Source: Prorocentrum cordatum (lineage: Eukaryota > Sar > Dinophyceae > Prorocentrales > Prorocentraceae). Taken from it: a DNA stretch of 64,000 bases. Shown piece by piece: positions 12,531 through 22,721 of the stretch; position 1 is the first letter of the stretch, and the number at the start of each line of letters is the position of its first letter. The notes under the pieces were generated by a model that was not told the DNA's origin, ran no database searches, and was given only the letters and a program-made list of their open reading frames with translations. A program made the translations under genes and the position numbers. The stretch spans positions 74,374-138,373 of the forward strand of contig CAUYUJ010018465.1 of the NCBI GenBank assembly GCA_963575745.1, written 5' to 3'.

Positions 12531-12839
12531 AGGGGCAGGGGAAGCGAGGGAATCATCTAGGGACGGAGTAGAGAGGATGAGGGGGAGCGGGGGGGACGTG
12601 GCGACCGACGGGTGTGGATGACAGGCTAGGCGCGCCCGCGCCATGTCTGTCATCCTACCCCTCACACCCATCCCGTTCATTCCGCAGATCTCGTTCAAGC
12701 GATCCGCCGACGAGTGCTCCAGCGGGCCTGGATCCCCCAAGGGACCCATCGTGTGATGAGGAATCATAATGGGGAGCTGTGTACACTGGAGGAGGATGGG
12801 GTGACGGACGAGCAGGAGGATGACCAGGAGGATGATGAG

Positions 12840-12876
12840 GAAGAGCTGATGTTGAAGATGATGATGCTGATGGCGG

Positions 12877-12923
<47 letters not shown>

Positions 12924-13735
12924 CTGATGCTGATGCTGATGCTGATGCTGATGCTGGTGCTGGTTTTGATGATGATGATGATGTTGCTGCTGCTCCAGAT
13001 CATGATGCTGATGATATGTGATGATGCTGATGGTGCTGTCGTTGTTGTTGATGATGATGGTGCTACTGCTGATGGTGCTGCTGATGACGATGCTGATGCT
13101 ACTGATGCTGCTGCTGCTGATGATGATGATGATGCTGAAACTGATGACGATGACGATGACGATGACGATGATGCTGATGATGCTGATGATGATTATGATG
13201 AGGATGATGCTGCTGATGCTGGTGGTGATGATGCTGCTGCTGATGCTGATGATGAGGATCATGATGATGCTGATGCTGATGATGATTATGCTGATGTTGA
13301 TGCTGATGGTCATGATCATGATGCTGATGCTGCTGGATATGGTGATCCGCGTTCTGACCATGATGAGTATGGTTGTGCTGATGATGGTGATGCGACTTAT
13401 AGTAATACTGCTAATCATAATCATGCGACTGCGCGTGCGAATAAGAATCTGATGAGGATGTGATGTATGCTGATGATGCTGATGGTGATGATGCTGGTGC
13501 TGATTATGATGATGATGCTGATAGTTCTTATGATGGCGGTGATGATGCTGATGATGCTGATGCTGCTGCTGATGATGCTGATGCTGATGATGATGATGAT
13601 GATGAAGATGATGATGATGATGGTGGTCATGATGATGATGCTGGTGATGACGATGCGCATTCCTATGACGACGATGGTGATGGCGATTATGGGGATTACC
13701 ATTATGATGACGATAACGATGACTACTGGCGTGTT
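12840..13735. repeat. Imperfect GAT/GCT microsatellite block
   Basis: Long, degenerate GAT tract with many GCT, GAC and GGT units and local runs of GCTGAT hexamers at about 12,920-12,960. Asp-, Met- and Ile-rich frames here are repeat translations. Confidence 0.95.
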
Positions 13736-13865
13736 TGATGGATGAGGGGGAGGAGTCTGATTAAAATCAACACGTTCAATCAACCGAATCAGACTAATAG
13801 CAATACTACTAATCATACTGTTGTGAATGAATCTACGAATGAGAGTATGATGATGATTTGTATGT

Positions 13866-13949
13866 GTGATGATGCTGCTGATGATGAGGATGAGGATGAG
13901 GATGAGGATGAGGATGAGGATGATGCTGATGATGATGATGATGATGATG

Positions 13950-13994
<45 letters not shown>

Positions 13995-14220
13995 ATGAGG
14001 AGGAGGAGGAGGAGGAGGAGGAGGAGGAGGAAGGAGGAGGAGGAGGAGGAGGAGGAGGGAGGAGGAGGAGGAGGGAGGAGGAGGAGGAGGAGGAGGAGGA
14101 GGAGGAGGAGGAGGAGGAGGAGAGGAGGAGGAGGAGGAGGAGGAGGAGGAGGAGGAGGAGGAGGAGGAGGAGGAGGAGGAGGAGGAGGAGGAGGAGGAGG
14201 AGGAGGAGGAGGAGGAGCAG
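13866..14220. repeat. Compound triplet tract switching GAT, GAGGAT, GCT, then GGA
   Basis: GAT and GAGGAT units (13,866-13,950) switch to pure GCT (about 13,951-13,993) and then to GGA (about 13,996-14,218) with no unique sequence between. The last section is one of the longest GGA runs in the window. Confidence 0.96.
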
Positions 14221-14917
14221 CTGGAGCAGGAGTGCGATGAGCGGAAGGGGATCAGCAGGATGGACCATGGGACGTTGGAGGTGGGGAAGTGAAGCGGGCG
14301 GCACCGACGAGCAACGACGCCCATCCTGTAATCTGGCCAACGCTGCGTCGGGAGTGCCATCTTTGAAATACCGAGAACGTTTCGGTCGAACATGGCAGAT
14401 TTGAATTCAACTCGGGCCCATCGTGTGTGTAATAAGCAACGTTTGCCAGGGAAACTAGGTATTATAACTTATATCGTGTAGTTGTGGAGAGGGGCGATGT
14501 TGTATGCGGGGAAGAACATACAGCATTCGGTGTGGACGGCAGGGCGGAGAGGTGGGCGGTGTTGGACTGATGGAGTGGGAAGGCGCGGGGGACAATGGGG
14601 ATGAGGGGAATGAGGAAACGCAGGGACGAGGAAGGACGATGAGGAGGAAGAGGTGGTGGTGGTGGGACGCTGGCATGAGACATCTGTCCGTGCTTGTCGG
14701 AAAGGCTTCATATCACGGCATGAAGCCTGAGGTGAGCAAAACCGTGAAACTTGACGCAGGGCACGGTGTTTTTTTTCAGCAGCCGAGAAGACGATGCTGG
14801 GCAGGGGTCCTGGGACGAGCCAGGGCGGCTGGGGTTTTGGAAGAAATGATAACTCATGCCTTCTTGCAAACACCAGCTGCGCGCGCTTCGAAGAAGAAAA
14901 CTAATCATGAGCACAAT
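14221..14917. other. Unassigned DNA
   Basis: About 700 bases of mixed sequence. Frames are open but unlike any family I know. Confidence 0.35.
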
Positions 14918-15061
14918 CTTTCGACGCTCCGCTCGGATTTCTTGGATCTGCGCTGGGCCCCCCCCTCCCGGCGGTGCCTCCAGCGCCGCCCCTGGCGCGC
15001 TTCTCGCGCCAGAGAGGGGGGCCCAGTGCAGATCCAAGAAATCCGCGCGGATCGTCGAAAG
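14918..15061. mobile_element. Fold-back element (large inverted repeat)
   Basis: Arms 14,918-14,964 and 15,016-15,061 are inverted copies. One arm begins CTTTCGACGCTCCGCTCGG and the other, reverse complemented, CTTTCGACGATCCGCGCGG; both continue ATTTCTTGGATCTGC. Only about three mismatches are seen over some 46 bases. The loop contains a second perfect hairpin, CTGGCGCG...CGCGCCAG. The whole would form a long stem as DNA or RNA. Confidence 0.75.
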
Positions 15062-15065
15062 TTTA

Positions 15066-15244
15066 CAGTGGAGGCCAGTCCACAAGGAGCCTTCCACAAG
15101 AAACCCAACCCTGAGACCTCAGGGCGTTCATTGATTTTTGGCGTGGGAGCGTCACGCGTTCCATGGCATAACAATCGAAACCCAAGAAACCTAGGGCACC
15201 CTGGAGTCAAGCAGGGTGGTCCTGGCATGGGTCTCCACTGTATG
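15066..15244 (-). repeat. Dispersed repeat family R2, copy 1 (inverted)
   Basis: The reverse complement matches the plus-strand copies at 27,010 and 36,806. Shared landmarks are CATGCCAAGAAACACCCTGC (degraded here), CACGCTCTCC-like and TTGGTGTGGGA-like segments, and GGAAGG...GTGGAC near the far end. Confidence 0.8.
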
Positions 15245-15476
15245 TCTATGCCGTTCTTTCTCCGTCTAGACAGAGCGCCTGCTGCCGCCGAGAGCGGAAG
15301 AGGCCTGCGGAGCCGGCAGGCCGGGGAGGGGGGCCGCACAGGCGGCAGCACGCCTTCACCGGAGGCTGCGCTCTCGCGCGCCCCGTGCGCGCGGCCGAGG
15401 GGAGGCCGCACGCTCAGAGAGCGACGCCACTGCGCCGCCCCGCAGGGTCGTGGCAACCTCTGGCCGACCAGGTGGG

Positions 15477-15647
15477 TCGGGGGTGGACAGACCTCCTACC
15501 CTGACAAGTCGATTCGCGAATCGGCCGTTTTCGGTTCGCGAGAGGGCGTCACGGCCGTTATTTGTGACGGTTCAGGTCCGTCGGTTTCGGTCTCAGGCCG
15601 TTGTCACTACAGGGAGGTTTATCGAAGGGAGGTTTGTCCACCGCCGA
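15477..15647 (+). mobile_element. MITE family R1, copy 1 (171 bp)
   Basis: Ends are inverted: TCGGGGGTGGACAGACCTCC at the left and the reverse complement of TCGGCGGTGGACAAACCTCC at the right. The element is flanked by a perfect 5-bp duplication GTGGG (15,472-15,476 and 15,648-15,652). The interior is shared with the copies at 17,153 and 22,554 (GGCCGTTTTCGGTTCGCGAG). It has no coding capacity and would need an unseen transposase. Confidence 0.85.
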
Positions 15648-16492
15648 GTGGGGACCCCTGCCCGAGTTGGACATGGGTGGCAGGTCAGGGCTGGACCTAA
15701 ATGGTGTTTTGGCGATTTCGTGGGCCGTTTCCGTTTCGACTTCGTTTTGCGGTAGAGGTGGATTGAAGACAAAACGAGGGAAAACGGAATCACAGCCAAA
15801 ACTAAAAACACCGTTTAGGTTCAGCCCTGAAGCATGTCATGCGAGTTTGGTGGACCCTCTTAATTCCGATGTTGGCGTCGTTTCGCATCGATTAGCGTCT
15901 GGGAGTCCATGAGATAGCGCAGATCTCGCGTCGGCTAGCGTCGATTTGGCGTCGATTTGGCGTCGATTTGCGTCGATTTGCACGAGCCGACAAGACGGTA
16001 TGGGAGGCTCCCATGAGTTGCCACCGACATGGGGCCCACTGACCCTTAAGCCGTGCCCCCCTTGGGCCGACCCCCCTGTCCGCACCCTTGAACCCGCGGG
16101 TCGACGCGCAGGGGGGCTACCATGCAGGCCAGCGCTGACCAGATACCCGATCCGCACCGGCCCAGGGACGGGCGCCCTCACGGCGAGCATGACCAGGTCT
16201 CCCGAAGGCCGCTGAGGGTCGCCCCTTGGCCAGAGGCCAAGAGACATCCGCCCACGCCCCCCAACCAAGTCTCTAACCACAGCCCCCGCACGGTGCCACG
16301 TCTGAGCGGATTTCAGTTCCCCCAGGGCCCCAGTGTGCCGCCCACACCGAGGCACGCCTCGGTGGGCAGGAGGACGAGGAAGCAGGAGGGGCGGGCAAGG
16401 GGGAGTTGACATGCGGAGGGATAGTGGAGGGGGGACGAGGGGGGAACGGATGAGGACGAGACACGACGAGCGGGCGCGCGGGGAGAGGTGGG
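15648..16492. other. Unassigned DNA with a short GTCGATTTGGC minisatellite
   Basis: At about 15,930-15,985 a 12-base unit related to GTCGATTTGGC repeats four to five times. The remainder is unique GC-rich sequence without a recognised gene. Confidence 0.4.
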
Positions 16493-16560
16493 AGGAGGAG
16501 GAGGAGAAGGAGGAGGAGGAGGAGGAGGAGGAGGAGGAGGAGGAGGAGGAGGAGGAGAAG
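16493..16560. repeat. GGA microsatellite
   Basis: GGA tract with AAG interruptions at each end. Confidence 0.93.
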
Positions 16561-17152
16561 GATGGTGTTTATTTAGCAGGGACAGCGCGGGGAGGAGGGG
16601 GAGGATGAGGAGTCGAGGGGGTGGCACAAGGAGATGGACGAGGCGGATCTCAATGATGAAGATTTAAATGCCTTGCTCGGATTTCCTCGCATGTATTTTC
16701 ATTGGGAAGATCTATTCCGTGATTTGCGAGGCGTGGAATGGAGGAAATGCTGGGATAGATGTTCATCGCAAGCTGAGCCGGTGCGAAAGTTTGGCCCGTT
16801 TGCGGCCGACGCGTGCGCCAAACACGGACTTCCTCAACCGGCTCTGGCTGTGGGTGCATGGGATGGCGCGCCCCGCGCTGCGAGCAGCGAGTCCAACGTT
16901 GTCACGCATGCACGACAGAACATCCCTCAGCACCACGTCGCTGCCAGTTCGAATTGCGAAGGCTCTCACCGGGAGGGTCCGGAGGCGCATCTCCTTATGG
17001 TACGTGGCTGCAAGCAGTCGGTGGACGTCGCCACGGGCACGTGCCCGCTCCCGGGTGCGTCCCGGCAGCCGTCGTTCACGAGATGGGCGCGCAGCCTTGG
17101 CGAAGTCGATCCCGAAAGGCATGCGCCCCCTCTCGCTCTCACGAAGAGATTT
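16561..17152. other. Unassigned, possibly once coding
   Basis: Moderate-GC sequence with two overlapping plus-strand frames (from 16,634 and 16,668) that look more protein-like than repeat frames. Neither shows a motif I recognise. An R1 MITE sits at its right end. Confidence 0.3.
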
Positions 17153-17323
17153 TCGGGGGTGGACCGACCTCCTACCCTGACACGTCGATTCAGGAATTGG
17201 CCGTTTTCGGTTCGCGAGAGGGCGTCGCGGCCGTTATTTTTGCGGGTCCAGGTCCGGCGGATTCGGTCCCGGGCCCTTCTCGCCAAGGGGAGGTTTACTA
17301 AAGGGAGGTTTGTCCACCGCCGA
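17153..17323 (+). mobile_element. MITE family R1, copy 2 (171 bp)
   Basis: Same inverted ends (TCGGGGGTGGACCGACCTCC and the complement of TCGGCGGTGGACAAACCTCC) and exactly the length of copy 1. Flanks GATTT and GATGT are an imperfect 5-bp duplication. Confidence 0.85.
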
Positions 17324-17744
17324 GATGTGTTACTCTGGCCAAGCAGGGACTGCAACAAGATCGCAGATCGCCTGCTTCATGTGACCACGGATGCGCAGGG
17401 TCCGCGGAAAGGATTTCACCCTCCAGGCGATTGCACCTTGAACCGCGTCCGCGTCAGCTATGCAGTGCACTGCGATAGTGGCACCGGCGCATCGCGGTGT
17501 TCTGCTGTGGCTTAGGTTTTGGATGCGCATGTTCATACAGGGCATGAGGTTGAGGTAATTATCTTTGGTCGGAAGGGCATGCGCATGGCTAGCCCAATGT
17601 CTTCTTTCACCTCGGAGCTTATTGCCTGTGTAGGCAGCGGCACGGCATTCGAACGATTCTGGACGACACTCGTGCGGAACATCGAGCATAGAGGGCGCAA
17701 CCAGGCAGTTCTTATTTGGCTGCTCCGAAAGAAAGAAGGTTGAT
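17324..17744. other. Unassigned, possibly once coding
   Basis: Plus-strand frames ending near 17,515 and 17,743 look protein-like (VEVIIFGRKGMRMASP) but are not recognised. They could be the continuation of sequence interrupted by the MITE. Confidence 0.3.
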
Positions 17745-18050
17745 GCTGATGAAGAGGATGATGAGGATGACGAGGAGGAAAAGGATGATGATGATGCTGA
17801 TGATGATGCTGATGATGCTGATGATGATGATGCTGCTGCTGATGATGATGATGAGGAGGAGGATGAGGATGAGGACAAGAGAGGAGGAGAAGGAGAAGGA
17901 AGGCAGGGACGAACAGGTCGAGAAAGAGGAGGACTTAAATTCGGAGGAGGAGGAGGAAGATTAGGATAAGGAGGAGGAGGAGGAGGAGGAGGAGGAGGAG
18001 GAGGAGGAGGAAAACGACGACGAGTACGAGGACGAGGAGGAGAGAGGAGG
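17745..18050. repeat. Mixed GAT/GAG/GGA microsatellite
   Basis: GAT and GCT units to about 17,850, then GAG/GGA-rich, ending in a GGA run at about 17,968-18,010. Confidence 0.93.
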
Positions 18051-18777
18051 AGGGAAGTCATAGTGCTTCTCCTGGAATCGGGGCAGGCCCTCAAGCAGCT
18101 CAAGCGGGGCTTCTCAGACACGGGAGGCACCATTTCGGCTTGTGCCTTCTCTGATATCCGTTGCCTTCTCTTAGGCGCTCTCTCGGATGCCTCGTCGCGT
18201 CACCAGCTCCCCTGCCCGACTTCTTCTCCTCCTGCTCCTCCTCCCCCTCCTCCTCCTCCCGCGTCTACCTGCAGTGTGTCCACAGTGGCCCCCCACAAGG
18301 AGAGGCCACCAAACGGCCTCAGACACAAGGCCGAACGCAGCATTGCAGCAGCAATTTGAGCCATGGAATGTAAATCAAGCGTCATTTGAACATCGCAGCG
18401 TTTATGATAGCATTTTTAGCACAGAGAATTGCAAACAGACATTTTAGACTGTTTCCAATGCAAGTTCCTATTTGGAGCTTTCGGTACGAAGAGAATGGGT
18501 GGGCATCGGATGTCCGAAGCCTCGACTTTCGCGTCGGAGCCCGCCCTGTCTGGGTGCAGTTCCCGCGCTGCTCCTGGCTCGCCGGCGAGGGCTCGGACGA
18601 ACCGTGCACGGCATCCCTGGGGCATCTCCTCCCGTGCCCTTCTTGGCGTTCGCCCGCCGCGCGGCGTGCGCGGCCGCGTCCGGCTCTCCTGCGTGCGGGG
18701 CAGGGCCGCAGGGCGTCGCATAGGCTGGTTTTCTTCCCGAACATTGGGTGGGCGGCGGGGTAACCATACACGTCAAG
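18051..18777. other. Unassigned DNA with a short CCT run
   Basis: A CCT run lies at about 18,225-18,262. The rest is unique sequence, with GC-rich open frames at 18,470-18,760 on both strands that show no motif. Confidence 0.35.
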
Positions 18778-18779
18778 CA

Positions 18780-19005
18780 GGGGCGAGGCGACCTGGCTTG
18801 CCCATAGGCCCACCAAATACTGTTCTAAGAATCTTGTGTGGTTTGCACGAAATGTTCTTAGAACCTCTCTGGCTGGGGCTGCCTTGTTTTAGCGCATACG
18901 CCTTGTGTTCTAGGAACGCTGCATTTGTTCTTAGAACATGTTTGGGTTCTATGAACGTTGCGTGGTAGGCCTCTAGGAATGCCAGGCCGGTCGGTCCCGA
19001 CTCAA
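18780..19005 (+). repeat. Dispersed repeat family R5, copy 1, with an array of GTTCTNNGAAC palindromes
   Basis: Five 11-base palindromes or near palindromes sit at 18,822, 18,854, 18,907, 18,927 and 18,946 (GTTCTTAGAAC twice, GTTCTAGGAAC, GTTCTATGAAC, GTTCTAAGAAT). The same framework, CTGGCT...AGGCCCACCA through GTGGTAGGCCT...GGAATGCCAGG, recurs in two pieces at 37,568-37,742 and 38,404-38,470. Confidence 0.8.
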
Positions 19006-19092
19006 ACACGGGTAGGGTCGTGCCGCGCCGGCGTGGCGGCGGCCCCGCCGATTTCGTGCCGATGCAGCTCGATTCGACGCACGTGCCGACCC

Positions 19093-19215
19093 TACAGTCA
19101 ACCCGCGGAGTAAGGATGAACAACTTGTCCTAGGTTACCCTTGCATCCTTGCCCCTTCGGCCCATCCCTGGCAACTCATCCTTACCGTGTATCCTTACTC
19201 CGCGGGTTGACCGTA
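19093..19215. mobile_element. TA-flanked MITE with 23-bp terminal inverted repeats
   Basis: The left end TACAGTCAACCCGCGGAGTA plus AGGAT is mirrored by ATCCT plus TACTCCGCGGGTTGACCGTA at the right, one mismatch. TA at both outer edges and CAGT at the terminus fit a Tc1/mariner-type non-autonomous element of about 119 bp. There is no coding capacity. Confidence 0.75.
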
Positions 19216-20169
19216 TCCGATTTCCTGATTCGACGCTGGCTGATCCCGCCCACTCTCTCCGACACACTTTGGCCTCCCCGCCTCTTCGGCCGAGGACGGC
19301 TCCGCGAGGCCTGCTCGGGACGTCCCACAAAGCTCCAGCGTGCCCCCCCCCCCTCGGGGGAGCCCGCGAGAGCCCCGAGGCGGGCCAGGACGGCTCCAAT
19401 AGAGCCTCAAACTCGACCGCGGGGCCCCCGGCAGGGTCCAAGACGGCCCAAGTCGGAGGCGTCGGAGCGGGGTTGTGAGGACCATGCCTGCTTTGTGTCC
19501 CTGGCCTTCCTGTTGGTCCGGGTCCCCGCTGGGCGCTAGTGCACCCTCTCCGGCCCTTCAAGCACCTAGCTACGTATGCCTAGCCCTTTCCCCTGTCCTC
19601 TTCTCTCTCTCTCTCTCCGCCTGGTGCCGCGTGTGCCCGTCTGCCGCCATACTGGATCAGGCCTCGAGGCGCGTCGGCTTGGAAGGGGTACCCCGCCGCG
19701 CGGGCGACCCCCGGCGGCCGCGCCCCCCCCCCCCCCAGACAGATCGGTCCCTGCGGGACCCAGCCTACTGGAGGCCCACATCAAGCAGAAGGGCTCCCAG
19801 GAGCCCAAGGCCTCCCAGAGTTCTCGGTGCTCTCTCACTCTTTCAATGTGTCTTCTGCCCCCCCCTTCACAGTGCCCACGCATGCCTCGGACCATGATGC
19901 GCTGACCCCCCCTATCTGGTTCCCTTCTTGAGCGCGCCCGGCCGATAGGAGGGAAACAGGGCGAACCGGGACATCCCGCCCGATGCGTGATTCGTCTTTT
20001 GCATGGCAGTATTTGTTTGGCGCTCAACAGAAGGTTTCTGGCGTCGACGAAACATTATTCCTCACCCTCCCAAAACATTTCCTGCCAATGCATGCCCTGG
20101 GTTTCTGGTTCGGGAACGGGCGTGGACGAGGGACGGGATGAGGAAAAGAAGGAGAAGCATGAGGAAGAG
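19216..20169. other. Unassigned GC-rich DNA
   Basis: No gene is recognised. The phrase GCCTCGGACCATGATGCGCT at about 19,882 resembles one at 730, hinting at another short dispersed repeat. Confidence 0.4.
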
Positions 20170-20173
20170 GAGA

Positions 20174-20263
<90 letters not shown>

Positions 20264-20288
20264 CTGATGCTGATGCTGATGCTGATGC

Positions 20289-20338
<50 letters not shown>

Positions 20339-20430
20339 GTGATGGTGATGGTGATGGTGATGGTGATGGTGATGATGAGGATGAGGATGAGGATGAGGAT
20401 GAGGAGGATGAAGAGGAGAAGGAAGAGGTG
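20170..20430. repeat. GAT microsatellite with GCTGAT, GGTGAT and GAGGAT blocks
   Basis: Pure GAT to about 20,262, then hexamer blocks GCTGAT, GAT, GGTGAT and GAGGAT in turn. This is a clear higher-order, block-wise expansion. Confidence 0.97.
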
Positions 20431-20950
20431 GGGGAGGTGCGCGTGTCAGCATGGGGGCTTGAAGAGGCCCCGTTGGAACCTGACAGAGACAAAGGGCCCA
20501 CCCTTCAGGTTCTGTGAAACCACACATCTTTGAGCGGTGCTGCAGCCTCCCCTGAGCATAGGCTCCCCCCAGAGCGCCAGGTGGACAAATCGGGTTTGCA
20601 CCCTCGTGTCTTGCTGGACTCTAGGCTGGTTTCGGCACCCTCTTCCCCAACCTCGTCAGGGCCACTGACAAGGGAAAGGGCGGTGGTGGCCGGCTTCGGT
20701 GGAGCATCAGCCAGTCAAGCCTGGTAGAGGAGGAGACGAGGAGGGAGGCGGGCCTTCAGGAGGGGCGGGACGAGGATGGACAGGACCGATTGGTGACGAG
20801 TAGAGCACAATAGCAGTTCTTCTGCTGCTCGGAGCTGACATTTGAGGCGTGGAAGAGAGCAGTGTTGGACTGTGCCGTATGACGAGGATTGCATTTGCCT
20901 ACTCTGCAACGCAACCAGCAGACCTCTAAAGGCTCTTATGATCCCCAATA
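20431..20950. other. Unassigned DNA
   Basis: Unique sequence with no recognised gene or repeat. Confidence 0.35.
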
Positions 20951-21123
20951 CTCAGGAGGGGAGAAACACACACACAGACACAATGAATCGTCGATTCCCG
21001 AGGAAGCCTGGGAAAATGTGGGAAGTGGGGGGGGGGACGACGAAAACCCAGAACATATGGGAAGATATGGGGAATCCTGTTGTTTGTGTGTACTTATTTG
21101 TGTGGCCCAGGTCCCCTTCAAAG
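20951..21123 (+). repeat. Dispersed repeat family R4, copy 1
   Basis: Begins CTCAGGAGGGGAGAAACACA, contains GACACAATGAATCGTCGATT and GGGAAGTGGGGGG, and ends TTATTTGTGTGGCCCAG...CCCCTTCAAAGG. The same order occurs at 37,349 and 39,447. Class unknown; subterminal CACACA/TGTGTG could be inverted ends. Confidence 0.85.
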
Positions 21124-21505
21124 GATCCCCGGTACGGCATCCCTGGAAGGCTCCGTGCGCGACGCTCGGGATCTGCGCCACCGGCGTGCCCGGTGCGCCA
21201 CGGCGTGCCGGGTGCGTCGCTGGCCCCAGGTGGCCCACGGGCCCATCGGGGGCGGAAAAGAGGGGGGTGATGACTAGGGGGGGGTGGATATCATGGTGGG
21301 GGCCACGATATTTCCCCAGATCTCATGGCGCCTCTTCTTATTCCATTACGTCCCTGGCCCCCCCGTTGGGCCGCGCACATGCCGCCGGTCATGATTTGCA
21401 CCCCCCCGCTTGGACACCCCCCTCTTAGCCGCTCCCGAGCCCAGGCTGGCCAGCCGCACCTGTTCGGATGCAACTCCTGGGAGGTGCAATTCTGGTTCTG
21501 CCCTG
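21124..21505. other. Unassigned DNA
   Basis: GC-rich unique sequence with no recognised feature. Confidence 0.35.
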
Positions 21506-21665
21506 GTCCGAAATCCCGCTCAATCCCGCTTCATCCCGCTTCATCCCGCTCCAATCCCGCTTAATCCGGCTGAATCCGAGGCCCACTCCGGCGTAGCAGC
21601 CCCCCAATGGGGCTGAATTCTTTTTAGTCTTTCCGACGAAAGACTCCCAGTAGTTGCCTCCTAAC
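21506..21665 (+). repeat. Dispersed repeat family R6, copy 1
   Basis: A short array of an AATCCCGCTTC-like decamer leads into GGCGTAGCAGCCCCCCAATG, then TCCGACGAAAGAC and CAGTAGTTGCCTCC. The same order is seen at 52,800-52,930. Confidence 0.8.
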
Positions 21666-22553
21666 ACCTGGTGCGCCAGATGTGCTACGAGCGGCCAGAA
21701 TGCCACATGCTCCAGCCGAGCCAGGTGCGCCATGTACGCGACGCGAGCAAAGTGTTCAGGTGCGCTTGTCCACGTGGCAGCATGTACGGGGCAAGATGCC
21801 AATGCCAGCAGCAGCCCCTGTCACATGCTAACGCAGATTGGCGGCGGGGTAGCCATCATGGTGGGGCGCACGCACCCGCAATCAGTTCGCACTTGCTTTT
21901 GATGCGGGTAGTGTGCGAGCGCACAGCGGACAAACATTGCTCTCACCCCGCCATCCTTGCCACAAGCCATGCAAAGTGATCGAGGGGTGCCCTCTCATGA
22001 TTCAGATTTCGCCGCCAGCGGGTGCCCTCATTGCCCCTGGTCGGCGGCTGGTCCAGTGGGGGAGCTGCTGCTCTTTTGTCGTCGTTTGTTGTTCGTTGCC
22101 CTTGCGCTTGTTTAAATCTACCGTTTTCGACCAGCCCCCGAAGGGGAGAAGAGGAAAGAGGGCTACAGTCGGGGCCCTGAAGAAGGACGCCTTTTCATTG
22201 GGGAGGGTCTCCGTGTTCCTTGAGTGTTTCGCAGCTTGCCTTGGATTATCCTTAGGTTTTCGATGCGAAATCGAAGTTCAACTTATGGAGAATAGGGGCC
22301 TCGTTCCTTATTTAGGGTTCCTTAGGTCAACGCCTCGACTGCAGAAGAGGAGTCGATCCAAACCGCAGGCACCCAGAGGGCTGGCGGGCTGCGGTGCGGG
22401 CCCCTCCTGCTCCGTCGGGCGACCGGGCTCCCGCGCGCTCCCCGGAGCTGCGCGGCAGGGCCTGCGAGTGACTCTCGGGGGCCCCCCCAAAAACGGGGCG
22501 GTGACCGCGCCGTGCGGTGAGTCGGTGGGGATTCGGCGGCACCGCACGGGTTT
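21666..22553. other. Unassigned DNA
   Basis: About 890 bases of mixed sequence. Open frames exist but nothing is recognised. The right end (CACCGCGCCGTGCGG) recurs just past the MITE at about 22,790-22,860. Confidence 0.35.
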
Positions 22554-22721
22554 TCGGGGTTGGACAGACCTACCCTGTTACGTCGATTAAGGAGCTGGCC
22601 GTTTTCGGTTCGCGAGAGGGCGTCGCGGCCGTCATTTTTGCGGGTCCAGGTCCGTCGATTTCGGTCCCAGGCCCTTTTCACTAAGGGGAGGTCTACTGAA
22701 GGGAGGTTTGTCCACCGCCGA
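22554..22721 (+). mobile_element. MITE family R1, copy 3 (168 bp)
   Basis: Ends TCGGGGTTGGACAGACC and the complement of TCGGCGGTGGACAAACCTCC. The interior is collinear with copies 1 and 2. Flanks GGTTT and GTTTT share GTTT. Confidence 0.82.

Noticed and set aside
16634-17515. A gene interrupted by the R1 MITE
   Set aside because: Frames on both sides look protein-like but match nothing I recognise and cannot be joined convincingly; left as unassigned DNA.
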